Assembly: GCA_001661515.1 (NCBI GenBank)
Contig: LUVW01000043.1
Span: 214,453-265,975 of the forward strand
Direction: 5' to 3'
DNA: 51,523 bases
Source of the DNA: Capniomyces stellatus
Lineage: Eukaryota; Kickxellomycota; Harpellomycetes; Harpellales; Legeriomycetaceae
Below, one piece after another: positions 31,425-42,420 of this stretch (its first letter is position 1; each line of letters opens with the position of its first letter). The position numbers and the translations under genes were made by a program. Under the pieces are notes generated by a model, which saw only the letters and a list, made by a program, of their open reading frames with translations, did no database searches and had not been told where the DNA came from.

Positions 31425-33999
31425 TTACTTTTTAACTATTTGAATAACATCTTCATTCTCTAGCTTGTGATGTGGCCCTACTCTTTGTGGGTTATGTTTG
31501 GTTGATCTCCCCTATTTATATATATCTCGCCCATTAGTTTATTTTCAATTCAATTCAATTCAATTCAATTCAATTCAATTCAATTCAAATCCACAATCCC
31601 TTCTTTCCAAAATCACCAATCAACTCCTGTCACTTTACTTACCCAAACTGCCGCATATCTGAAGTTATCTACCAAAGACCTGTGAATTGCATGACACTAC
31701 ATAATTTCCATCGTTGTATATATATATATATTTTTTTTTTTAGCCAACACCCCAATCCAGTCTAGTATACTCCACCTTGATCCCATCTTTATTCCAACCT
31801 GTTTCGTTATATTCAGTTGGCAATCCAAATTAATAACTTACCGCTGTTTCCACTGTTGCGCCGCTTCTCAGTATCAATCCAGTATCAAAGTCAGGATATT
31901 CTATGTTTAATCATCCAATATTTTCCCAATTACTATCCGTTTGGTTTCTTTCTTTTTTTTAAATTTTTTTTTCTTGCAACCCATTAATAGTTTGTTATTA
32001 AAGGCCATTTCTCCTTGTCTTAAATACTTTGAGAATCTTACCTGAATGCTTCTTGGTATACACCCTCAACAAGTTCAAATGTGTCCAAAGTCCCTCTTTC
32101 ATTGTATCCATATTCAGGTCATGTTCAACACTATTATTTAATGCCAAATGTTAGTATTTCCTATTGCATTTCGACAGTTCACAATTTACAATTCACAACT
32201 CGTTGTTCACCATCATTAAAGACACCATTAATGACATCACCAATTAAGCCTATTCCTTCAACTTTATTTTCATGACTTGACATCCTTATTCCCGTATTCT
32301 CATATTCTCGTTTAATTTACCTGACAACCACTGTATTATCTTCGCGAGCAATCTTGTCCACTTCTTCAATCGTAATCTCGTCGATTTTGTTGTAAACCTA
32401 CATGACATCCATTCCCATCCATTAATTATCGACTTGTCCCTGTTGTATTACAGCTAATTGTGCATCTCCATCGTTTGGTTTTATTTTCTTCCATATAATC
32501 AAATATATTAATATAATTTTTTGATTTACGTATAAGCACGGCAGGTAAATTCTGTTTCCAACCACAACATCAATAAACTCGTCAACCGTTACGTCTTGGC
32601 GAACCAATACCTCAGCATTGAATATACCTATTGATGTCAAACACAATCACACATTGTTGGTTTTTTTTTCTTTGTCTGTCAATCTGCTTCTGGCTCCAAT
32701 TATATTATCAGATTGGTTATCTTACGGTATTGGTGAAGAATGTCAACCACCATTCGCTCTGTTATGTGGTTTTGCTTAACTATAGCGTTGTAACTAATCC
32801 CGCCTCCCTTTTTAACCTACAGCCAGTTTTTTAACCACCAAATCTCCTGTCAGTATCTTCACGCCCTTAGTAGATTGGCTGTTTAGTTGCCATAAATATA
32901 CATATATGCGCTCACTAACTTTGTAATAGATATCCGGGATCTTTTTATTCAGCCTGATTCCAACAGCCTCAAGCTCCTTTTCCAAAAGCTCCCTATTTAC
33001 CCACCATTATGTTTTTAATTGTTTAATACCAACCACGCCTTGGTCTCTATATCCTACTCTTTACTCTCTATTATCTTTCCCTTTACTCTTTGTACTATGC
33101 CAACTTTATACTTGCCTTTGTGAGTGCGACTTTGTAGCATCAAGCATCATAAGCACCATATCTGCTGTTCTTGCAACCGCAATCACCTGTCTACCACGAC
33201 CCTTTCCTATTTTTATTGTATTTCTCTGTTTAGTTTACCAAAATTTCACACCATTCCGCTTCAATCAAAAAAAAATCACAATCTAGCCCTATCTCCTCTT
33301 CTCCCTTCCACTCTGAATCTACATAACGCACACCTCACTTTAAATTAAATTTACCTTCTGAGGCTCCTTGAATAATTCCTGGCAGATCAAGAATCTGGAT
33401 ATTCGCACCCTTGTAGTAAAACTTTCCTGGTATACAAGTAAGCGTCGTAAACTCATATGATGCCACCTCTGATGTCGTTCCCGTTAATTTGCTCAACAAT
33501 GTCGATTTACCAACTGAAGGAAATCCAATAAGCGCCACTCTCGCATCTCCTGATTTCAACACATCAAACCCTTCTCCCTGTTCAATTAAACATTGTCATC
33601 ATTGTTACTGCTACCACAATTCCCCAATACCCATCCTCATTTTACTTACTGGCCTTTCTTTGGCAAAAAAGTGTTTTTCTTTTTTTTTCATATTTAAATC
33701 TTTCTATTTGTCCTTACTTTGACGCTGGATTCCTTTGGATCCAATAATTCTGCTCGATATTTTGCAAGCTTGCCCTTCAGCAGTCCAAGATGGTACTCGG
33801 TCGCTAAATAAACCCAGATTCAGTATTCCTCATTCTTTTATTAAAAATACAATAAATTCAAAGCTGCCAACAACACACTTTCTTTTCCCAATCGCCTTTC
33901 ACTTTACTTTTTCTCCTTTGCTTTTTTGTCTTTACCTTTATTTTTTTGAGTACGATTGATTTCTCGCTCAATATCTGCAATTTTTTCAAGGATTCCCAT
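31425..33999 (-). CDS. DRG2: DRG-family translation-associated GTPase, DRG2/Rbg2 type
   Basis: Twelve exons: 33999-33936, 33803-33718, 33577-33355, 33206-33116, 32992-32920, 32816-32726, 32627-32530, 32397-32321, 32130-32042, 31900-31842, 31696-31643 and 31511-31425. All phases close and give 363 residues, matching human DRG2 (364). DRG GTPases bind ribosomes and support translation together with DFRP partners (Gir2 for Rbg2). Motifs in order: [15 protein letters not shown]1 [18 protein letters not shown]3 DLPGI followed by [54 protein letters not shown]4 VYNKIDE, a TGS domain with [31 protein letters not shown], and the ending [11 protein letters not shown]. Intron 4 uses a GC donor. It is far more intron-dense than its neighbours. 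Confidence 0.95.
31546..31587. repeat. (caatt)n microsatellite in DRG2 intron 11
   Basis: About eight perfect caatt units in the last intron of DRG2, between exons ending at 31643 and starting at 31511. Confidence 0.9.
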
Positions 34000-34819
34000 T
34001 TTTAACTGTTTTCCCCAAAATCTTTCTCTCGTTCGCTATCGATTCTCTTGCTTTATCCCTACTGAGATCTACACACAGAATTCGTGTTATATAATGTAGT
34101 TCCACTGTAGCTTTATATCCAAATATATGTATATAAATATATATAATTGGATTAAGAAAAATGTATAAAGTAGAAAAAGAAAAAAAAGAAAATTTTCGAG
34201 GTCAACACATATTTTAATTTATCCTTAATAATCGAATCTTTAGTTGAAACCAATAAACATTTCGATTTTGTCAAGGAAATGACTTAAATAAAAGGGCCAA
34301 TCGATTGACAAATCTTGATCAAATCCCAAAGCTGTTTATTTTGCTTTTGGTGCTTTTGTAAATGCAAAAACCTTCTGTTTTAATCAGACTGATCGGTTCA
34401 GGCAAACCCTCCAACTCTTTCAAAAATGCAGAAATGTACATAGTTATCCCAGACTAATTCGCCCGGGTGCTATACAATTACATATTTACCTACACTAGAC
34501 AAAACCACAAACATAATTGTAAGCTCAATTAAAATCGCTGCAACAAACAAGAATAATGCCTCTCTTGGTTTGGCGCTTTGTTGGTAATAGAAAGTAACTT
34601 TTAGGAAAAGCAAAGGTCATAAAGCCAACTAATATTTTTTTTGTATTAGGATTACTCAAGCCAACTAATTCTTATTTTTGTCTAAATTTCAACGGTTGGA
34701 TAAAAGTTTCTCTTTGGCCATTGTGTTATTATTATTTTTAGTATTATCTTTATTATTATATTAATATTATTGCTAATATTTCATAAAATAAAGTCTGATA
34801 AAAAGAAAAAAGCAAAGTA
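34000..34819. other. Intergenic region between DRG2 promoter and ABCG gene 3' end
   Basis: AT-rich; holds the DRG2 promoter. No gene, RNA or notable repeat. Confidence 0.5.
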
Positions 34820-36709
34820 CTAAATCCAAATATACTTTGGCTTTGATCGGAACCTCAAAAATAGGTAGGCCAGGATGGTAAAAAACAAGGCAATGCACAT
34901 ATTGATCAATACACATTGGTATATTTTGAACCTAGTCATATTATATGACTCCAAAACAGCCTCACCGGTAGGGAAACAAGTCGTACCTTCGATTTCTCCA
35001 CAGTCAAAAACCCTCCCAGTGAACTCGTTCTGCATGATAGCCATAAAGGTGTAGTATACGTGACTGATATATCTGATCCAAGAAAGAGCATCTGGGACTG
35101 ATTCGGTATTCACAGCGTTTCCGCCATATATAAGGAAAACCGAAAGGATGATTGGGGATATGATTGATGCTACCTCAATCGATGATACGGCGGCAGAAAC
35201 AGCCATTGCAAACCCAAATGAGGCCAGTGCCGTGGTCATGTATACTCCAATGTAAATAAAGTAGTTGGCTGCAACTGGTTTGAAATTGGCCAAAAAATAT
35301 ATCCCTGTCAACATAATAAAGTTCTGAACAATGATAATCGGAAGCTTTGTGAATATTATTGAAAGCAAGTAGGACGATATTCTGTACGAGCCACTTGCTC
35401 TTTCCCTAGTCATTACAGACTTATCCCGAATCAGTGCGTTTATATTTGGCATAACAACAGGGAATACCAGATTGATAGAAATCAAAAATATCAGGCCAAT
35501 TCTGTTCTGTACCGCTGCAAATCCTATTCCCTCGTTAAAAAATGTAAATCCGATTATTAGCATAGTTATAATCGCGCTCATAAAAGCCGAAATCAGCACT
35601 GTTCTATCTCTAACTTGACGCAACCAAGATCGACGTAACAGCAAAAAAAACTCGGATACCCAAGGGTTTTTAAAATTTACATAGTCATCCTCTTCCACTA
35701 TCTCGTTGATATGTACGTGCTTAGTGTCCAGTTTGTAGTCAGATGTATCGATTGATCCGTCGTACGAATTTATTGTTGTGTCATCTTTTGATAGCTTTCC
35801 TTTCAGTTCGATAGGGGTTTTTTCCATTTGGTTATGCTCTGCCCACGACCGCTTCAGTTTCTCAACTCTCTCGGTGGATTCTGCTAATATTTCAGGCGAA
35901 AATGTATCAATGGTCATCAAGTTTATAAAGAAGTCTGCTGGATTTTCTTGCCCAGGGCATTTGTACCCTAAACCGGCAAAGTAAGCCAAAGCCTCGTTGG
36001 TTGGTCCGTTGTAAACAACTCCTCCTGGTGCAAGCAATATGACTCTGTCGAATAGGGCATATGTTCTCGAACTAGGCTGATGGATGGATGAGAGAGTGAT
36101 GATGTTCTTTTCTTTGGTGATATCGCGAACCAGCCTAATAACACTTTCTGCAGAGTTTGAGTCAAGTCCTGATGTTGGCTCATCAAGCATAATCATCTGC
36201 GGATCGCTTACCATTTCAACTCCAATGGAGACACGTTTCCGTTCACCTCCTGAGACGCCTCTAACCTTCTCATCACCAATCATGGTGTCTCTGGACTTTG
36301 ACAACCTCAAATTCCTGATCAATTCCTCAACGCGTTCCTTTTTGTCCTGCTGGCTGTAGGTACTGCCATCCACTCTGAACTGGGCGGCATAGAGCAGGGT
36401 TTCGTACACAGTGAGTGTTGGGAACAGCAGATCGTCCTGTTGCACATACGCAACTGTTTTTTTGAATTCGGCAGGCACTCTTTTCTTTCCGTTAAATTTT
36501 ATCTCGCCTGTGATGGTTCCGCTTGTGGTTCTTCCAGCAAGGATATTCAAAAGCGTGGTCTTTCCTGCACCTGAACTGCCAATAATGGCGACGGTCTCTC
36601 CGCTGTTTACTTTCCCACTGACTCCTGTGAGAATGGTTTTGTACTTGGCATCCTTCCCGCTGCCAATCTTCACGGTGTATTCAATATCTTTGAACTCTAG
36701 TGTAGTCAT
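34820..36709 (-). CDS. ABCG-type (White/BCRP-like) half-transporter, copy 1
   Basis: A 629-residue intronless ORF with the reverse NBD-TMD order of ABCG half-transporters, which dimerise to move lipids, sterols or xenobiotics across membranes. NBD: Walker A GSSGAGKTT at 44-52, Q-loop YVQQDD near 89-93, signature VSGGERKRVSIG from 152, Walker B MIMLDEPTSGLDS from 172, and the H-loop His210 in SSIHQPS. A charged linker (~275-365) leads into about six membrane segments between 375 and 625. The start is an in-frame Met directly before the conserved LEFKDIEY strand. It is a tandem paralogue of the gene at 38242-40146 in the same orientation; about 500 bp of their NBD coding sequence is nearly identical while the rest has diverged. 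Substrate unknown. Confidence 0.93.
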   Translation of the reverse strand: MTTLEFKDIEYTVKIGSGKDAKYKTILTGVSGKVNSGETVAIIGSSGAGKTTLLNILAGRTTSGTITGEIKFNGKKRVPAEFKKTVAYVQQDDLLFPTLTVYETLLYAAQFRVDGSTYSQQDKKERVEELIRNLRLSKSRDTMIGDEKVRGVSGGERKRVSIGVEMVSDPQMIMLDEPTSGLDSNSAESVIRLVRDITKEKNIITLSSIHQPSSRTYALFDRVILLAPGGVVYNGPTNEALAYFAGLGYKCPGQENPADFFINLMTIDTFSPEILAESTERVEKLKRSWAEHNQMEKTPIELKGKLSKDDTTINSYDGSIDTSDYKLDTKHVHINEIVEEDDYVNFKNPWVSEFFLLLRRSWLRQVRDRTVLISAFMSAIITMLIIGFTFFNEGIGFAAVQNRIGLIFLISINLVFPVVMPNINALIRDKSVMTRERASGSYRISSYLLSIIFTKLPIIIVQNFIMLTGIYFLANFKPVAANYFIYIGVYMTTALASFGFAMAVSAAVSSIEVASIISPIILSVFLIYGGNAVNTESVPDALSWIRYISHVYYTFMAIMQNEFTGRVFDCGEIEGTTCFPTGEAVLESYNMTRFKIYQCVLINMCIALFFTILAYLFLRFRSKPKYIWI

Positions 36710-38241
36710 GGTGTTTCCATGTATATATTTTTTTGTTGTTGATAATTATACACAAACCAGTCGACCAGTCTATAAATTGTACTTTTTTTATCAGGGCTGG
36801 ACCCTATTCTATTATTGGGTTGTCTGTACTTACAAATTTACAAGTTTAAATAATATATATCTATATATATGTTTATGTTTATGTCTCAAGAAACACAAAA
36901 GTATTGACAAGTGAATGTGGTGGGCATAGTTAACTACTTATAGTTGGTCTTTGAGCTATCTGCTTTAAATTTATATAAATGGTGTGTTTAAAAGCAAATC
37001 CTTTTAGGCACTTTTGACTACATTAAAAGCTTGTGTTGTTGAATGCCTTTAAACTACTAACACAGCTTCAGTTATTTAGACTTTGTAGCCAATTCCAGAT
37101 CATCGCAAATTGTTTATTAGCAATAAACATACTATTGGGATACTAAGCTTTACTACAAAAGATTTGTAAACCGAAGCGTTTGTACCTTTGGTTTGATTTG
37201 TAGCATCGATACCATCTTCTTGGGTCATAAATGTATGCTGCTGCGTTAAAAGCGTCAATTAGCGGTGTTTGGAAGCGCTTGTTTTTATACCTATTGCTAT
37301 TATTGCTGAGATCACTTGGTTAGACGTATTTGTGTTCAAATCTCAACTCTGTTGGAGCTCTAAATGTGCTTCCATTGTTTGTTTACCGTTTTTTTATTTT
37401 TATTTTTACATTCTGCAATCAACCGTCTAATTATCCATCTCTATTCGAGTAAACATTTGCTAAAATTATTGCAAATCTAAACTCGCCAATGGTTTACTAT
37501 TTACTTTTGTTATTTACTTTTCGTTGTTATTAGTTAAACATGCCAAAAAGTACACTTGTTCGATTTTAATAAAAAAAAAGGAAATATTATTTGACAAGAA
37601 TGATCAGCGTTTTACACTCGGTACCAATGGAATTATTAAAGTTTAAGGCTTTTTTTTTATTGAGATTTTTAAAGCTTTTATTGTTATTGGTGATAATACT
37701 TTTATTTTATTTTATTATATTTTATTGAAATAGTAATAATATTTTTTTTTTATTAAAAAAAATATTAAATTCAGGTTGCTTGTCAAGTGCTTGGTTCTTC
37801 CATGCCTCAGATAAAACCAAGAAAAGTTGAACTGTTCTATTAGATCTGCGCTATTAATTATTTGGTTTGGGTAAACTATCATTATATATAGTCGTACCAA
37901 TACCAGTGTCTACAACCAGAATCAAAAAATGAATAAATAAAAATGCAACCATAGCTTATATATCTCTGTAACTATTGTTGTAAAAGGTTAAAGCCAGCAA
38001 AGTGGATATTGAAAGTCGGTTTAGTTTAGTCAAGTGCAAAATAATAAAACTTTTCTCTTGTTCAAATCTATAAAATACAAAAAAAAAAAAGGAAGCTTTG
38101 CTCTATTAGAACAGGTTAAAAAATACCAAAATTAAAGATTAAATATAAATACACTATAAATGAGTATTATATGAATAGATGTACAGATGTACGTGTGTTA
38201 GCAAGTATAAAAACGAAAAGAGCTGGTGGTAAAAGATCTTG
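36710..38241. other. Intergenic region between the two ABCG genes
   Basis: About 1.5 kb, AT-rich, holding the promoter of copy 1 and the 3' flank of copy 2. No gene is supported. Confidence 0.5.
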
Positions 38242-40146
38242 TTAGATCCAAATATATCTGGGCTTTGATTTAAACCTCAGCAACAAATATGCCAATATAA
38301 TGAAAAGCAAAGCTATAGCAAAATTGAAAGCCACGCACTCGTAAATAGAAAATTTAAGCAAACTGTACGACTCTAAAACAGCTTCGCCAGTGGGGTAGCA
38401 CGCTGTTTTTCCATCAAGGACACAGTCAAACACTCTTCCTTTAAACTCGTTCTGCATAACGCCCATATACGTAAAGTAGGTGTAGCTTATGAATCTAATC
38501 CAGGACAGCGCAGCGGGCACAGTGTCTATGTTGACAACATTTCCACCGTAAATGATAAATACGGAAAGCATAATTGGAGCAACAATCGATGCCACCTCGA
38601 TTGAGGCCACGGCAGCTGAGACAGCCATTGAGAAGCAAAAAGACACTGCAAGTGTGGATGTGTAAATTCCCAAGTAAGTAAAGAACTTGCCCACATCTAG
38701 TTGGAACTTTGTTAAGAAATAAATGCCACTTAGCAGCACCAAGTTCTGGATCAAAGTGATTGGGAGCTTTGTAAAAACTACAGACAGCAAATATGTAGAG
38801 GTCCTGTAGGAGCCGCTTGCTCTTTCTCTCAGCATGATAGACCGTTCTACTATCAGCGAATTAATCAGCGGCATAACCACAGGAAACACCATGTTGACAA
38901 CCAGCACAAACACCAGTCCAATTTTGTTTTGTGCTGTTGCAAATCCTTCTCCTTCGTTGAAATATGTAAAGCCAATCAGAAGCGTTGTGATTATTGCACT
39001 TGCAAGCACAGAAAAAAACACGCCTATATCCCTTGACTGAAGGGTCCAAGATCGACGCGTTAAGCATATAAGCTCGGATATCCAGGAGTTTCTAAAATCG
39101 ACAAATTCAAATTCTTCGCATGGTTTTTCAGCTCCATAAAACAAGATGTCGTCATTCTCAAAAATATAATCAGAGCCACTCACTTTGCTTTGGTATGTAT
39201 CGAAGTTTAGAGTTGAAGTGTCAGCCAATTCAATACTGCTATAATCCCCGCCATTTTTTTCGATTATTTGGCTACGCTCTGCCCACGACCGCTTCAGTTT
39301 CTCAACTCTCTCGGTGGATTCTGCAAACAATTTGGATGAAAATGTATCAATGGTCATCAAGTTGATAAAGAAGTCTGCTGGATTTTCTTGCTCAGGGCAT
39401 TTGTACCCTAAACCGGCAAAGTAAGCCAAAGCCTCGTTGGTTGGTCCGTTGTAAACAACTCCTCCTGGTGCAAGCAATATGACTCTGTCAAACAAAGAAT
39501 ACACTCTGGAACTAGGCTGATGGATGGACGAGAGAGCAATGATGTTCTTTTCTTTGGTGATATCACGAACCAGCCTAATAACACTTTCTGCAGAGTTTGA
39601 GTCAAGTCCTGATGTTGGCTCATCAAGCATAATCATCTGCGGATCGCTTACCATTTCAACTCCAATGGAGACACGTTTCCGTTCACCTCCTGAGACGCCT
39701 CTAACCTTCTCATCCCCAATCATGGTGTCTCTGGACTTTGACAACCTCAGATTCTTGATCAGCTCCTCAACCCGTTCCTTTTTGTCTGACATATTTGAAG
39801 TTTTTGAGCAGACTCTAAATTTAGCAGCGTAAAGCAGGGTTTCATACACAGTGAGTCTAGGGTATAGAAGGTCGTCCTGCTGCACATACGCAACTGTTTT
39901 TTTGAACTCGCGTCTATTTCTTTTCTTTCCGTTGAATTTTATATCACCGGTGATGATCCCTGTTGTTGCTCTACCAGCAAGGATATTCAAAAGCGTGGTC
40001 TTTCCTGCACCTGAGCTGCCAATAATGGCAACAACCTCACCGCCATTGATTACTCCGCTTACTCCGGAGAGAACATTTTTATATCCAGCTTTTCCGTTCT
40101 CTGTTTTGAAGCTGTAGCTTACGTCTTTGAATTCCAATTTGACCAT
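38242..40146 (-). CDS. ABCG-type (White/BCRP-like) half-transporter, copy 2
   Basis: A 634-residue intronless ORF, upstream tandem paralogue of the 34820-36709 gene. It has Walker A GSSGAGKTT at 43-51, signature VSGGERKRVSIG, Walker B MIMLDEPTSGLDS, H-loop SSIHQPS, a charged linker, then a six-helix membrane domain ending in the shared C-terminus LRFKSKPRYIWI. The linker (about residues 295-360) and membrane domain differ clearly from copy 1, so the pair may differ in substrate or expression. The ~1.5-kb spacing argues for separate promoters. As half-transporters the two could heterodimerise; that is inference only. Confidence 0.93.
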   Translation of the reverse strand: MVKLEFKDVSYSFKTENGKAGYKNVLSGVSGVINGGEVVAIIGSSGAGKTTLLNILAGRATTGIITGDIKFNGKKRNRREFKKTVAYVQQDDLLYPRLTVYETLLYAAKFRVCSKTSNMSDKKERVEELIKNLRLSKSRDTMIGDEKVRGVSGGERKRVSIGVEMVSDPQMIMLDEPTSGLDSNSAESVIRLVRDITKEKNIIALSSIHQPSSRVYSLFDRVILLAPGGVVYNGPTNEALAYFAGLGYKCPEQENPADFFINLMTIDTFSSKLFAESTERVEKLKRSWAERSQIIEKNGGDYSSIELADTSTLNFDTYQSKVSGSDYIFENDDILFYGAEKPCEEFEFVDFRNSWISELICLTRRSWTLQSRDIGVFFSVLASAIITTLLIGFTYFNEGEGFATAQNKIGLVFVLVVNMVFPVVMPLINSLIVERSIMLRERASGSYRTSTYLLSVVFTKLPITLIQNLVLLSGIYFLTKFQLDVGKFFTYLGIYTSTLAVSFCFSMAVSAAVASIEVASIVAPIMLSVFIIYGGNVVNIDTVPAALSWIRFISYTYFTYMGVMQNEFKGRVFDCVLDGKTACYPTGEAVLESYSLLKFSIYECVAFNFAIALLFIILAYLLLRFKSKPRYIWI

Positions 40147-42420
40147 ATTTTATCTGAAAGAATCCACAGCTTGTTGCTTTAATCTGATGCTGTACGAGAT
40201 TATGGTCTTGGCTAAGCCGTTTGAATAGGAAAAGGAAAGTATATTTTAGTCGGGTGTGAATAAAAATCAAAATTCAATATCGCAAAGTACTAATGTTCTT
40301 CATATAAACATATCACTGCCTTTAAAAGTTACAACTATAGGAGCTGGATTGTTGGTATACTAAGAAGACTCAAATCCTGGGCACTTGAATGGGGTTATTT
40401 ATGTAGTTTGCCAAAAATGGGGTTGGCATTAGGTTTGAATTTAGTCAAATAACCAGCGTTTAAATAAAATAATAAGCATCAGTATTATGTATGCCCTTTT
40501 AAGCAGTATTAGCGTATAGACTTCCATTTATAAATATACCTGTTTATTTTGGTTTAGCCAGATAAACACCATGGTAAATATTATTTTTATACCCCTCCAG
40601 TAGTTGCAATTAAATGCCAAGTGTATACAGCAGTAAATTTACTTTGACTTTAACGAAACATACACTCACACTATTGAGGCCAACTTAACCTGATGTGTTT
40701 TAAGGGTTGGATTTATTTCAGGTTAAGCTAAATTTAGTTTTGTTTGTGATTTTGAAAGAATGTCGAGTGATGATTTTTTTTACTTGGGTTGGTATTAGCA
40801 TTGGAACTAGGATTAGAAATAGCATCGGAATTGGAAATAGTATTGGAGTTGGAAATAGTATTCGAATTGGAAATATTATTGGAATTGAGAATAGTAATGA
40901 AGTTGAAAATAGTGTTGGAATTGGGAATAGTATTGGCATTTAATCGGTCAATATTAATAAATGACAAACAAACAAACGAGAATTGAAAGAAAAACAATAA
41001 TAACAATAGGAGGTATATTAAGTAGCTAAATCGGAGTCCAGCCAATAAATACTCAGCCTAATATAACTTTGGTTTAAGTCCAAAGTAGAACAGAGAAAAT
41101 ACGTATCGATATGGTAATTGTATGTTCAAAATAAAAGTTTTGAGCTTTCAGATGCTTGACACAATTTTTGCTAAATGGAACCATCAACCGGTACCAATAA
41201 GTATCGAGTGATATCTAAGTCAAATAACGGTCAAAAAGAAAAAAACGGCGCTGGATTATACAGGCGGTTAGAGTAGACCGAGATATCGACATTGGGTTGT
41301 GTTATGTGCATATGTCATCTAAATGCAGCGGTAGTATGCAGCAGAATGCAGCGCAGATATACGATATTGAAAGGTGTGAGTGGTAAGGTTATCTGGGTTT
41401 TTTTTTGTGAATACTAGAGTTACGCTTGGATTTAAGTATCAAGCGTTGTAAGCAATCAAAAAAGCAGTAGTGTAGCTAGTAAAAAAGATAATGTTGCTTA
41501 GGATGATTTGGCCTACTTTAGAAATTTGGGTTGGATAGTCAAAATAAATAAAGCAAGGATATCTCCCAATGGTCTTTTTATCGAGGGATGGGCAGTAAAA
41601 ATGTATAGAAAATAAAAGAATATTCTGGAAAAGTTTTAAAACAATCAAATGTAATTCGACAGATTAAGTGAGGCTTGAGGAGAGATTTCTTGAAAAAGAA
41701 TGAAAAAGGATGAAAAAGTCATGGATCCCAAATACTTGATTGAATCTAGAGTTAGATAAAGAATTTGAAGAAAAAATATGGAAAATTAAATTAAAGCCAA
41801 TTTAAAAAAAAAACAACATTTTATTGGTCTAAATACCAAGTAGAAAATTAAAAGCAGGTGGGAACTGGAGGGAATATGATTAAAAAAGGGGAATAGTGAA
41901 GCTCAAAATAAATCTGGTAAATAAAAAGTCTCTAAAATCAACCAGAATAGTGATTTTGAAAAAAAAAGGGAAAAAAAAAGGGAATGGAAAAGAAAAAAAG
42001 AAAGCGAGAGCAAATCGAAAATGCTGAAAACGATAAATGAAAATTTAGCTAGCCATTAAGTTGATTGGAAAAGTAAATTGTTAATAGTTATTAGTATTAA
42101 AACCAATTAATAATGTAATAATATAAAAAAAAGAAAAAAAATGGAAGGAGAATATTAAAAGCATAAGCAAGGTAGGGTATATTAAGCACCAGAAATAAAG
42201 AAAGTCTACCTTGAATATCGAGAATTATTCAACTTAATATCTTTCTTTTTTATTATTATATAATTTGGATTCCTTTTCTCGGTTTAGATTTTGTTGCTTT
42301 GACTCTAAAAGTTTGAATTGAAAAAAAAGACTACCTGAAAACCAAAAGCAAAACCAAAACACAAGGAAGAGTAAAGTAAACAAAAGTCGCTTGGAAAAAA
42401 ATAGCAAGTTTGATAACATA
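40147..42420. other. Intergenic region between ABCG copy 2 and AHA1
   Basis: About 2.3 kb, AT-rich, with a minisatellite at 40797-40942. ORFs across the minisatellite on both strands reflect its composition. The last few hundred bases are the AHA1 promoter. No gene is supported. Confidence 0.5.
40797..40942. repeat. Imperfect minisatellite, units of ggaattggaaatagtatt
   Basis: Roughly eight 18-bp units with substitutions. All unit lengths are multiples of six, so long ORFs appear on both strands. No gene context is seen. Confidence 0.75.

Noticed and set aside
32821..32875. Extra DRG2 exon encoding [14 protein letters not shown]
   Set aside because: Using the TGTAG acceptor at 32818-32817 gives [13 protein letters not shown], which matches DRG2 proteins exactly in length and sequence, so this stretch is intron.
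40718..41045. Minus-strand ORF with hydrophobic start and Asn-Ser repeats
   Set aside because: Mostly encoded by the 40797-40942 minisatellite, with no non-repeat domain; the plus strand is open too.
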